A DNA stretch of 45,751 nucleotides. Origin: a virus. The DNA lies in the IMG/VR virus record IMGVR_UViG_3300025316_000025, positions 1-45,751 of that record. One strand, 5' to 3'. Every line of letters starts with the position of its first letter. Within the stretch, counting starts at the first letter, position 1. Below the pieces are notes generated by a model. That model had not been told where the DNA came from. It saw only the letters and a list, made by a program, of their open reading frames with translations, and did not search any database. This document shows, one piece after another, positions 31,038 through 37,611 of this stretch. Made by a program: the position numbers and the translations under genes.

Positions 31038-31582
31038 TACATTTTATTTCACCCGCCTATAAGACTTACCCAATACTTGTGCCAAGTTTGTTGTTACAAA
31101 GTTGCCCTGGTTGGACGCTCCATATCTGTCACGATGGCCCTGATGATAATTTTTATAAGACTATGGAAGGATTCGGTGATCCAAGAATCTTTGCGGGAAC
31201 AAGCCCTGTTAAAACGGGTGATTGGGGGCATCATATCCGTGCCAGCCTACTCAGGGAATTAGAAATGAATGATGAGGATTATGTAGTCGTAACCAACCAC
31301 GACAACTATTGTTTGCCTCATTTAGTACAGAATTTAGTAGTAAATAAAGAAGATATGTTAATTTTTAATTGTCTTCATAGCTATTATAAATACATGGAAT
31401 TAAAGAGTAAAATTCAATTTGGCTCTATAGATTGTGCGAGTGTGGCAGTAAAAGCCCGAATAGCCAAGAAAGTAGGCTGGAAGTCCAATCTGGAAGCCAG
31501 CGATTTCTTATATATACAGGAATGTTGGCAAGAGGCGGAAAGCTACAACTTCATTCCCAAAACCCTTTTTATACACAATTAA
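31034..31582 (+). CDS. Glycosyltransferase GT2-like
   Basis: The 182-residue protein has a GT-A-like start (MIHFISPAYKTYPILVPSLL), a GDWGHHIRASLL segment seen in small phage GT2 relatives and an acidic-site equivalent VVTNHDNYCLP. It overlaps the methyltransferase by ATGA and is followed by a GT-B gene. The donor and acceptor are unknown. Placement far from the other sugar genes suggests several glycan modifications rather than one pathway. Confidence 0.68.
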   Translation: MIHFISPAYKTYPILVPSLLLQSCPGWTLHICHDGPDDNFYKTMEGFGDPRIFAGTSPVKTGDWGHHIRASLLRELEMNDEDYVVVTNHDNYCLPHLVQNLVVNKEDMLIFNCLHSYYKYMELKSKIQFGSIDCASVAVKARIAKKVGWKSNLEASDFLYIQECWQEAESYNFIPKTLFIHN

Positions 31583-31585
31583 ATT

Positions 31586-32548
31586 ATGAAAAAGATATTA
31601 CAATTATTGTCTGGACACCCAAGTTACGATCAAATAAGGATTATCCAGCCGTTCCTCAAAGTCAGAGATATGCTTAAAGTGGAGAATATTGCCGTTCAAT
31701 GTACTCCTATGCAACAAGCAACCACCGAATTATTACAGCAGTTTGATATAACTTGCGTTCATGGCTGTTGTAACTTGGCGATCTATCCTACCCTAAAGCA
31801 AGTAAAATTCTCTATATGGGTGGATGATCTTATGACTAATCTACCAGAATGCAACCCCGCCAAGCCTACAGAAGAAGAAGTAAGAGGCTTGAAGTGGTGT
31901 CACGAAACCGCCAACTCGGTTGTTTGCACCACGCCTTATCTACAAAATACATTTAAGAGGGATAAGGTATTGGTCGCTCCCAACCTAATTGATATTAAAA
32001 GGGCTGAAAGTAAATCACCCAATGTCCTATATTCCTTCGGGAACTCACATAATGGCGACTTAGAGCTATTGGGAGATATGCAAACAAAAAGAAATATGTA
32101 TTTCTTCGGTCATTCTCTCCCAAATAAGTTTTGTAATTATCAAAAGGATAAGACTGGACAAATAGAATTATTTCCTAATCAAGAAAATATATTGTATGTG
32201 CCGTTACAGAGGGATTATGAGAAATACCAAGTTTGGATGAAGAATCTTGAGTTTGGCGTTGGATTGTGTCCTTTGGAAGATAATGAATTTAATTGTGCTA
32301 AGAGTGTATTAAAGGTAGGTGAATATCTACAACATGGTGCGGTGAGTGTAGTCAGCGATGTTGGCTCATATAAGGGGATTCCAGATGAATGTGTTGTTAA
32401 AGTTAAAGAAAATGATTGGGATGCTGCTGTGGAATATGCTTTTGCTCACCATCGGACTATTTATAATGCCGCTTATGATTGGTGGATGGGTAATTTTAGT
32501 TATCAGAAACAAATCAAAAGGTGGGTTGAAGTCTACAGAAACCTCTAA
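31586..32548 (+). CDS. Glycosyltransferase GT4-like (GT-B fold)
   Basis: The 320-residue protein has the two-domain layout of GT-B enzymes. The second domain has a hinge-like VLVAPNLIDIKRAES, then LEFGVGLCPLEDNEFNCAKS followed by VLKVGEYLQHGAVSVVSDVG, corresponding to the nucleotide-sugar binding EX7E region of GT4. It ends in an amphipathic helix. It lies three bases after the GT2-like gene and is probably co-expressed. Confidence 0.75.
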   Translation: MKKILQLLSGHPSYDQIRIIQPFLKVRDMLKVENIAVQCTPMQQATTELLQQFDITCVHGCCNLAIYPTLKQVKFSIWVDDLMTNLPECNPAKPTEEEVRGLKWCHETANSVVCTTPYLQNTFKRDKVLVAPNLIDIKRAESKSPNVLYSFGNSHNGDLELLGDMQTKRNMYFFGHSLPNKFCNYQKDKTGQIELFPNQENILYVPLQRDYEKYQVWMKNLEFGVGLCPLEDNEFNCAKSVLKVGEYLQHGAVSVVSDVGSYKGIPDECVVKVKENDWDAAVEYAFAHHRTIYNAAYDWWMGNFSYQKQIKRWVEVYRNL

Positions 32549-32564
32549 GGTTGAGGAGGAAACA

Positions 32565-32903
32565 GTGAAGAAACACAAAAGAAGGAATCCTGAATTACAA
32601 CTTGCTACTCTTACTGAAATTATGAATGAATTAAAACATAGAGGTTATAATTTTGTATGGGCAGGAGAATGTCAGTGGGGAAAACCTCAAGAAAAGGATG
32701 ATGTTAAGGTATTTCTTGGATCAGACGATTTGGCGGTAGGATTAAGATTGAGTGGAGAAGTTATTGATTGCATTTTAGCAATATGTAAAAAGTGTGGAGC
32801 GAATGATCCTTTTACAAAAACGCTGCAATCCATACTATTACAATTAGAGATATTATTTGGCCCTAAACCAGATAATAACCAGGATCACGGAGCAAAATTA
32901 TGA
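32565..32903 (+). CDS. Hypothetical protein, GTG start
   Basis: GTG 32565 has the strongest ribosome-binding site around (GAGGAGGA). The longer frame from 32358 is a shadow of the GT4-like gene, so the GTG start is preferred. The 112-residue product is basic at the start, has a central alpha/beta segment (DDVKVFLGSDDLAVGLRLS) and ends with a helix. It overlaps the next gene by four bases. No family is recognised. Confidence 0.6.
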   Translation: MKKHKRRNPELQLATLTEIMNELKHRGYNFVWAGECQWGKPQEKDDVKVFLGSDDLAVGLRLSGEVIDCILAICKKCGANDPFTKTLQSILLQLEILFGPKPDNNQDHGAKL

Positions 32904-33277
32904 TGAAATTAGGTGTGCAGAAGAATAGATTTAGTCCAGGTTGCGACAAATGGACAGACGAAGATTATTATATCTACCTCTCGCCCAATGCTGAGTTAAT
33001 GACCAGCCCTGTTTATTTGGTGGAATTTCGTATGATGGAGAGCGTTTGTTGCACTCTTGTAGCTATTAAAAATGTAGAAGGAGATAAAGAATGGTCAAAT
33101 GATTGTGTTATTTTTAGAAATAATGAAGTCGGTAGGGATATATATAATAGGTTTATGGAATGCGAAGATATAAGCAAGGCACTCAAAGATGGCAATGTAG
33201 AGCCTTTACCAATGGTGCCAGTGGTAAAAGTTCATGTAGACGAGAACGATAAACCTGTAATCGTCAAGGCGAGGTAG
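32900..33277 (+). CDS. Hypothetical protein
   Basis: The 125-residue protein begins MMKLGVQKNRFSPGCDKWTD. It is beta-rich, with a strand-rich centre (YLVEFRMMESVCCTLVAI) and a charged helix in the second half. It ends one base before the sigma-like gene. No family is recognised and nothing in the sequence indicates a role. Confidence 0.55.
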   Translation: MMKLGVQKNRFSPGCDKWTDEDYYIYLSPNAELMTSPVYLVEFRMMESVCCTLVAIKNVEGDKEWSNDCVIFRNNEVGRDIYNRFMECEDISKALKDGNVEPLPMVPVVKVHVDENDKPVIVKAR

Positions 33278-33278
33278 G

Positions 33279-33608
33279 ATGAAGGTTAATGATAAAGTCT
33301 CCATAGCTGCGGAAATTAAAATATGGCGTAAAACCCATGAGTGGAATACTTTGCTCTATAATTATTTTAATGAAATCATTGAGGCAGTAGTTAGTACGCA
33401 TGGAAGTGACCTGGATAGAGAGACAGCCATTCAAGAAGGATGGCTGTTTGTTATTAAACTAATACCCAAAGCCAAGCTGAAAAAGAACTTCGGTGCTTAT
33501 TTCTATACCTGTTTGAGACATTATATCAGCGATTTGAGAGAGGATAAGATCAAGCATACCTACACCAGCTTACAAGATATAAAAGAACCAGAGGCAAAAA
33601 ATGGGTAA
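33279..33608 (+). CDS. Short sigma-like protein (region 2 only)
   Basis: The 109-residue protein resembles a lone sigma region 2: ETAIQEGWLFVIKLIPKAKL followed by NFGAYFYTCLRHYISDLRED. The latter parallels FITYLYATINKTCWRWRKK of the sigma factor at 28268. No region 4 helix-turn-helix follows, so it could recognise only a -10-type element, which fits promoters lacking a -35. The final segment (TYTSLQDIKEP) is like the start of region 3 in sigma factors. An alternative is an anti-sigma or sigma-remnant role. Confidence 0.6.
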   Translation: MKVNDKVSIAAEIKIWRKTHEWNTLLYNYFNEIIEAVVSTHGSDLDRETAIQEGWLFVIKLIPKAKLKKNFGAYFYTCLRHYISDLREDKIKHTYTSLQDIKEPEAKNG

Positions 33609-33765
33609 TATTCATCCAGTTATAGGCGATTTATCATTAGAACAGGTTAAGGCTATTAAAAAATTAGCGGAAAGAATTTTATGTTTTTTCTCTGATAAAG
33701 AAGAAATAGAGAGGTCTGCTAAAGAAATATTGAAATATTTAAGCGATCAGCCTCCTAAAGAATGA
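33601..33765 (+). CDS. Small hypothetical protein
   Basis: The 54-residue ORF begins MGNIHPVIGDLSLEQVKAIK and is helical and charged. It overlaps the sigma-like gene by eight bases and ends just before the palindrome and CTATATTA element. Function unknown. Confidence 0.5.
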   Translation: MGNIHPVIGDLSLEQVKAIKKLAERILCFFSDKEEIERSAKEILKYLSDQPPKE

Positions 33766-33769
33766 TTGA

Positions 33770-33783
33770 TTATCTATAGATAA
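33770..33783. promoter_or_regulatory. 14-bp perfect palindrome next to CTATATTA
   Basis: TTATCTATAGATAA is fully self-complementary and ends two bases before the CTATATTA at 33786. A half-site TAGATAA also precedes the CTATATTA at 35230. It is a good candidate operator for a dimeric regulator acting on these promoters. Confidence 0.5.
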
Positions 33784-33785
33784 AC

Positions 33786-33793
33786 CTATATTA
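33786..33793 (+). promoter_or_regulatory. CTATATTA element
   Basis: The octamer lies 16 bases before ATG 33810, with GGAGG between them. The preceding palindrome suggests regulated use. Confidence 0.5.
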
Positions 33794-33809
33794 AATGGAG
33801 GTATAAACT

Positions 33810-34184
33810 ATGGCATCTATTGGACATAACCCAGGAATTACAGAGTGGATTGAAGTCACCCAAGGAAATCAGGTAGAAGTTCCTGATTTTATGGCTGGAT
33901 ATAAACTGCAAAAAGCCACTAAACACGCACCAGATCACGGGCCACAAGGCGGTTGCAGACACCCAAATACTAAATCTTCTTGGGTAGAACGCATTGCTTT
34001 AGTCATATTAGACACAGGTGAATTTGGTATTTATTGCCATTTCTTTGAGGGTGGAGAAATAATTTATGTTGGTTGGAAGAATTTTGACGACATTGTAGGC
34101 ATTTATAAGATGTGGAAAGGTCACTTCTCCAAAGGTAAATTTATTCATAATTTGTTGTGGGAACAAAATTATTACGATATGTAA
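33810..34184 (+). CDS. Hypothetical protein
   Basis: The 124-residue protein starts MASIGHNPGITEWIEVTQGN. Its first third is Gly/His/Pro-rich, and its second half is aromatic-rich with a strand-like run (TGEFGIYCHFFEGGEIIYVG). It is the first gene behind a palindrome/CTATATTA pair with RBS GGAGG, so it is probably well translated. No family is recognised. Confidence 0.6.
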   Translation: MASIGHNPGITEWIEVTQGNQVEVPDFMAGYKLQKATKHAPDHGPQGGCRHPNTKSSWVERIALVILDTGEFGIYCHFFEGGEIIYVGWKNFDDIVGIYKMWKGHFSKGKFIHNLLWEQNYYDM

Positions 34185-34205
34185 ATTTTAGTTATGGCAT
34201 TTACC

Positions 34206-34213
34206 CTATATTA
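34206..34213 (+). promoter_or_regulatory. CTATATTA element before membrane protein
   Basis: The octamer occurs 4 bases before ATG 34218. If it is a promoter core, this gene would be nearly leaderless; the proximity weakens the promoter reading. Confidence 0.3.
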
Positions 34214-34217
34214 TTAT

Positions 34218-34469
34218 ATGGAAGCACTAATAGGTTTGATTATCATAGTCTTGGGAACACTTGGAATGTGTAATATTTTACGCTTTTCTGAGTTGCTGAC
34301 ACCAATACGATCCCGCAGTCCTTTCATTGATTCCTTGTTGGAATGTTCAATGTGTTGTGGATTCTGGTCTACAATACTGGTGTTTATTTTAATTCATATC
34401 CACCCAATCATAATCGCACCTTTTGCGGGATCATTTATTTGTACTTTATTTGTGAGGAAGAGAGACTAA
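34218..34469 (+). CDS. Membrane protein, DUF1360-like
   Basis: The 83-residue protein has an N-terminal membrane span (MEALIGLIIIVLGTLGMC), a loop with the pattern LLECSMCCGFW and a second span. The C-x2-C-GFW pattern between two helices is that of DUF1360 proteins, found in many phages and bacteria. A start at ATG 34194 is possible but would place the octamer inside the gene. It shares a base with the next start (TAATG). Confidence 0.6.
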   Translation: MEALIGLIIIVLGTLGMCNILRFSELLTPIRSRSPFIDSLLECSMCCGFWSTILVFILIHIHPIIIAPFAGSFICTLFVRKRD

Positions 34470-34807
34470 TGGTAGATGCAGCATTACCAGTGATACTTGA
34501 TAATGACCCAAAAACAGGGCGTTTTGTCAAAGGTAAAAAAGGCGGGCCAGGAAGACCCAAGGGAAACTCCGCAGAACATTGGAATGGTTTATTCAGAGTT
34601 AAGTGCGGCAGGGACTTCAAACGCCTCTATTATGCTTTATTAAATAAAGCCCTACAAGGCGATACTAAAGCTATTACTTATATGCTTGACAGACTTATGG
34701 GCAAACAAGGTGAGACATTAACTGTCAAAACCGAGCAAGAAGTGAAGAATCCTGATGAGTTGAGAGCAGAATTTGACCGTCTTTTCAGAGGTAAAAATGT
34801 CAACTAA
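34469..34807 (+). CDS. Terminase small subunit-like protein (DUF5681-like)
   Basis: The 112-residue basic protein has VKGKKGGPGRPKGNS, the AT-hook-like signature of DUF5681 proteins, followed by helices around FKRLYYALLNKALQGDTKAI and LDRLMGKQ. DUF5681 genes often precede the large terminase in phages, so this is the best small-terminase candidate although terL is far away on the map. ATG 34469 overlaps the upstream stop and has TGAGGAAGAG upstream; the longer frame is a shadow. Confidence 0.6.
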   Translation: MVDAALPVILDNDPKTGRFVKGKKGGPGRPKGNSAEHWNGLFRVKCGRDFKRLYYALLNKALQGDTKAITYMLDRLMGKQGETLTVKTEQEVKNPDELRAEFDRLFRGKNVN

Positions 34808-35219
34808 AGAATATCAAAAGAAATGGCGTGAAGAAAATAAAGAACGCATTAAGAAATATTCAAAAGATTGGCGTGAAGAAAATGCTGATTATCAGAAATA
34901 TCAGAAAGATTGGCGAGAGAAAAACGCAGATCATAAGAAAAGATATGCTAAAAAATACCATATTGAAAGAAAATACAACATTTCTTGGGAAGAATATCAA
35001 GAAATGTTGTCTAAGACAAATGGTGTATGCCCATTGTGTTTGAATGAATTTATATTAACAGAAGGGCAGGGATGCAGAAAAAACATGCCAGTTTTAGATC
35101 ATTGTCACAAAACAGGTGTAAATAGAGGTATTATTTGTCAAAGTTGCAATTTGACGATTGGAAAAGTTAATGAAGATGTAGAAACATTGCAAAGAATGGT
35201 GGAATATCTACGGAAATAA
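34797..35219 (+). CDS. Recombination endonuclease VII-like nuclease
   Basis: The 140-residue protein starts at ATG 34797 behind AGAGG. Near-repeats of DWREENAD form the basic helical N-terminus. The catalytic part has C-x2-C (VCPLCLNEF), then the endonuclease VII pattern VLDHCHKTGVNRGIICQSCN. Members resolve branched DNA (T4 gp49) before packaging. It overlaps the small-terminase-like gene, linking resolution and packaging. Confidence 0.85.
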   Translation: MSTKEYQKKWREENKERIKKYSKDWREENADYQKYQKDWREKNADHKKRYAKKYHIERKYNISWEEYQEMLSKTNGVCPLCLNEFILTEGQGCRKNMPVLDHCHKTGVNRGIICQSCNLTIGKVNEDVETLQRMVEYLRK

Positions 35220-35229
35220 TAGATAAAGA

Positions 35230-35237
35230 CTATATTA
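35230..35237 (+). promoter_or_regulatory. CTATATTA element before 35.2-kb unit
   Basis: The octamer directly follows the endonuclease VII gene and is preceded by the half-site TAGATAA found in the palindrome at 33770. It could serve the small genes and structured RNAs at 35.2-35.8 kb and the lysis/fibre genes beyond. Confidence 0.55.
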
Positions 35238-35241
35238 GATT

Positions 35242-35364
35242 GTGGACAAGAAACAAAGAATTATTCCAGAAATAAAGGAATTATTGGAGAAAGTCACTGT
35301 GTTGGTGGAAACTCTCCAAGTAATTGCTACAGATATTAAACTAATTGTTGAAAAGGTTAAATAA
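35242..35364 (+). CDS. Possible 40-residue helical peptide (GTG start)
   Basis: An open frame begins at GTG 35242, five bases after CTATATTA, and ends two bases before the next ATG. It encodes an amphipathic helix (VDKKQRIIPEIKELLEKVTV and so on). No ribosome-binding site is seen, so translation is uncertain. Confidence 0.35.
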   Translation: MDKKQRIIPEIKELLEKVTVLVETLQVIATDIKLIVEKVK

Positions 35365-35365
35365 A

Positions 35366-35596
35366 ATGGATATTGGGAAGCTAATCGCAGACATTATGAA
35401 GTTGGTTAAGGATGTTCAGGCTAGTGGTATTATTGGCGATATTGAAGCTATTATCGCTGATCTAAGACCCGCACCCGCCGCAACAGCCGAAGAACTACAG
35501 GCTAATGGCGAATACTTGAAGAAGTTGTTAGAACTTGCAATGAAACTATTGCCAGTTATTTTGCCATTGCTCATGGACAAAGACAATAGAAAATAA
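35366..35596 (+). CDS. Small protein with hydrophobic C-terminus, holin-like
   Basis: The 76-residue protein has an acidic amphipathic N-terminal helix (MDIGKLIADIMKLVKDVQAS), an Ala/Pro-rich turn and a hydrophobic segment (LLELAMKLLPVILPLLMDK). One membrane span and small size suit a holin or holin-like protein near the possible lysis genes, but this is not diagnostic. The start is ATG 35366. Confidence 0.5.
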   Translation: MDIGKLIADIMKLVKDVQASGIIGDIEAIIADLRPAPAATAEELQANGEYLKKLLELAMKLLPVILPLLMDKDNRK

Positions 35597-35661
35597 AACA
35601 AGTGAGTAGACATGATTCCCTGGACTACATACGGGGATGATTGATATGTAGCCACTTGTTT
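35596..35661 (+). ncRNA. Candidate structured RNA with pseudoknot
   Basis: An outer 9-bp stem AAACAAGTG (35596-35604) with CACTTGTTT (35653-35661) encloses two interleaved stems: ATTCCC (35615-35620) with GGGGAT (35633-35638), and CTACATA (35625-35631) with TATGTAG (35645-35651). Connecting loops of 4, 1 and 6 bases would allow a compact H-type pseudoknot. No known RNA class is recognised. It directly precedes two hairpins and a tRNA-like gene. Confidence 0.5.
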
Positions 35662-35669
35662 AATTCATG

Positions 35670-35707
35670 CCAACTACGGTAGTTGGGAGTGCGGGACTCT
35701 AACCCGT
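35670..35707 (+). ncRNA. Two adjacent hairpins, partial tRNA-like geometry
   Basis: CCAAC-TACGGTA-GTTGG (35670-35686), four bases, then GCGGG-ACTCTAA-CCCGT (35691-35707): two 5-bp stems with 7-base loops, spaced as an anticodon arm, variable loop and T arm would be. Invariant bases (T33, TTC) are missing and no acceptor partner is found, so it is at best a tRNA remnant or mimic. Confidence 0.35.
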
Positions 35708-35711
35708 TTAT

Positions 35712-35785
35712 AGCAGATGGGAGGTAGTAGCTTATCTCACAAGCCTCATAAACTTGTAAAACAGGTGCGACTCCTGTATCTGCCA
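35712..35785 (+). tRNA. tRNA-Met-like (CAT anticodon), atypical
   Basis: A cloverleaf can be drawn: acceptor AGCAGAT (35712-35718) with ATCTGCC (35778-35784), a D arm (GAGG/TCTC), anticodon arm CAAGC-CTCATAA-ACTTG with CAT at 35747-35749, a 4-base variable loop and T arm ACAGG-TGCGACT-CCTGT. Odd features are an A1-C72 mismatch, G at position 8 in place of T, no GG in the D loop, and G for T55. CAT could be methionine, initiator or lysidine-modified isoleucine. It may be functional, degenerate or a mimic. CCA is not encoded in full. Confidence 0.65.
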
Positions 35786-35805
35786 CTAACCTAAAGGAAA
35801 GAAAA

Positions 35806-36672
35806 ATGAGTGATAAATTGACGGGAGCAATTCCAAGCCGACATAAATTAGCAGCCGCCAAACCATTTGTTGCGGCTGGTTCTATTCCAGATAATTATTT
35901 AACTCCCATTCGTAAGTGGAGTCCTTGGCTCAACAATCAATATGGCGTATGTGTCACCAGTGAAGAATGTTGCAATATTGATGCGGCATTTGCTCATATA
36001 ATTGATGATAAAACAATGTATGCGTGGTGTAGGAAACACGGTCTATTAAATGGTGCCGAACTAACCGAAGTAATGGAACTAATGGTTAGTGACCCAATCA
36101 ATGATGGCGATAAGTGGTCTGATGGTTCTTATTTATCTGTAGATTGGACAAATGAGGCGTTGCTGAGAGCCGCTATATTCCAATGCCAAGCCAGTGTTAA
36201 AATTGGCGTAGCGGCTGATGCACTAAAAGGAACGCCTGCTGGTAGTCGGGATGGATGGGTTTTAGCCTCTGCAAGAAAAGATAGAAACCTTGACCATTGT
36301 GTAGGATTGGTTGGTTATGGCACAGCTAAATTTATTTTAGAATCGCTCGGTGCTTCTATTCCAAGTGGCGTTGATCCCAATATGAGAGGATATGCTTTAT
36401 TCACTTGGGGAACAGTAGGATTTATTTCTCAACAGGCACTTGATGCGATCTGTGGTGAAGCGTTTGTTCGCAATCCCACCAGTCTTAAAAATGGTGTAGC
36501 ACCAGCACCCACGCCAGAGCCTACACCAGTTCCATTTCCCGTGCCTGTCCCGCCCACGCCCGATCCTATTCCCACTCCAACTCCTACTCCCGTTCCTCAA
36601 ATAGATTGGGCAGTAATAATTCAATTTATTATTAAATTGATTGAAGCGTGGCTAAATAACCAGAAGAAATAA
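35806..36672 (+). CDS. Papain-like (C1-type) cysteine peptidase, Pro-rich linker
   Basis: The 288-residue protein has the papain-like order: Q45 and C49 (NQYGVCVTSEEC), H164 (NLDHCVGLVGYG) and a late FTWG (T200-W201-G202) where papains have NSWG. Residues about 231-262 are a (TP/VP)-rich linker, followed by a hydrophobic C-terminal helix (WAVIIQFIIKLIEAWL). It may be an endolysin-like peptidase, a virion protease or a host-targeted protease; the C-terminal helix suggests membrane or partner anchoring. It lies next to exported and membrane proteins. RBS AAAGGAAAG precedes ATG 35806. Confidence 0.7.
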   Translation: MSDKLTGAIPSRHKLAAAKPFVAAGSIPDNYLTPIRKWSPWLNNQYGVCVTSEECCNIDAAFAHIIDDKTMYAWCRKHGLLNGAELTEVMELMVSDPINDGDKWSDGSYLSVDWTNEALLRAAIFQCQASVKIGVAADALKGTPAGSRDGWVLASARKDRNLDHCVGLVGYGTAKFILESLGASIPSGVDPNMRGYALFTWGTVGFISQQALDAICGEAFVRNPTSLKNGVAPAPTPEPTPVPFPVPVPPTPDPIPTPTPTPVPQIDWAVIIQFIIKLIEAWLNNQKK

Positions 36673-36674
36673 TT

Positions 36675-37283
36675 ATGAATAAATTTATTTTTGTATTTAT
36701 CGTTTTATTTGCGACTCCTTTATTTGGAAGTATTATGTTGCCAGATAAATGTGATTGTCCAGATGGTGTATGCCCTGTTTCAGTTTTCTCTATGCAAGTA
36801 AGCGGTGGAATTATTGATACAGTTACAGCGACGATGGACGCAATTAAATTAGATGCAAGTAATTTGACCAAAGCCAACAACGACAAGAATGCGGCACAAA
36901 AGCTATTAGATCAAGCTAATGCAGATATTAAAACTTATTCAGATAAACTCGCAACGGATAGAGTTAATTTGAATAAGTTGCTGGATGATATAAATAATAA
37001 TAAGCCAGCACCGAAACAGAAAGTAATTGAATTGGTAGAAATCGCTAGTTCAACCTGTGATCCATGCAATAAAATGCAGCCAATCGTGGATGAATTGAGC
37101 AAGAACGGAGTGAATATAAGGAGATTGAATACAGATAAAGAAACCTGTCCATACGCACATAGCGTCACCCCGACTTGGATCATGCTCGTTGATGGGAAAG
37201 AAGTAAGCCGAGCAGAAGGCATGTATGATAAGAAAAGATTACAAGCATGGTGGGAGGAGATGGTAATATGGGCCAAGAAGTAA
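36675..37283 (+). CDS. Exported thioredoxin-like protein with coiled coil
   Basis: The 202-residue protein begins with a signal peptide (MNKFIFVFIVLFATPLFGS), a short Cys-rich stretch (C26, C28, C33), a coiled coil at about residues 45-112 and a thioredoxin domain with CDPC (C128-C131) and cis-proline TPTW (P166). It would act in the periplasm or cell envelope, perhaps making or breaking disulfides in the Cys-rich tail and fibre proteins or in host envelope proteins. It follows the peptidase gene after two bases. A membrane protein gene comes next. Confidence 0.75.
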   Translation: MNKFIFVFIVLFATPLFGSIMLPDKCDCPDGVCPVSVFSMQVSGGIIDTVTATMDAIKLDASNLTKANNDKNAAQKLLDQANADIKTYSDKLATDRVNLNKLLDDINNNKPAPKQKVIELVEIASSTCDPCNKMQPIVDELSKNGVNIRRLNTDKETCPYAHSVTPTWIMLVDGKEVSRAEGMYDKKRLQAWWEEMVIWAKK

Positions 37284-37294
37284 AAGAGGAAGCT

Positions 37295-37600
37295 ATGCAC
37301 GAACAAGAATGTTTGTTTGATGAGAAGGCTTGTGAAGCCACCCACCGAAGTATTGAAAGTAGATTCAGTACAGTTAATTGGGTTTTTGGAATTATTATTA
37401 CTATTCAATTAGCCTTTTGTTCATTTGTGGGTTATTTATCTACAAAAGTAAATACGGTGGAAGTTAATATTGCCAACCACACAACGCAGCTTACAAATAT
37501 AGATAGAATCCAACAACAAGTTCTTGTTAAGTTAGATAAGAACGGCGATAAACTGGATGAAATAAACAATAAGATCGCCAACTTTCCAAAGAAACCATAA
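37295..37600 (+). CDS. Membrane protein with coiled coil (lysis-associated?)
   Basis: Read from ATG 37295 behind AGAGGA, the 101-residue protein has an N-terminal charged part with two cysteines, a membrane span at about residues 29-49 (VFGIIITIQLAFCSFVGYL) and a coiled-coil C-terminus. The layout is like holin/haemolysin XhlA-type or spanin-like proteins. It follows the exported thioredoxin and precedes the fibre gene. An upstream start at 37268 is possible. Confidence 0.6.
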   Translation: MHEQECLFDEKACEATHRSIESRFSTVNWVFGIIITIQLAFCSFVGYLSTKVNTVEVNIANHTTQLTNIDRIQQQVLVKLDKNGDKLDEINNKIANFPKKP

Positions 37601-37611
37601 GAGGAAATTAA

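Noticed and set aside
32358-32564. N-terminal extension of the gene at 32565
   Set aside because: Overlaps the GT4-like gene for 190 bases; the GTG at 32565 has a much better ribosome-binding site.
34343-34468. N-terminal extension of the small-terminase-like gene
   Set aside because: It is the out-of-frame shadow of the membrane protein gene; ATG 34469 has an RBS and overlaps the previous stop.
35670-35714. A second complete tRNA upstream of the CAT tRNA
   Set aside because: Stems fit an anticodon and T arm, but T33, the TTC loop and an acceptor partner are missing.
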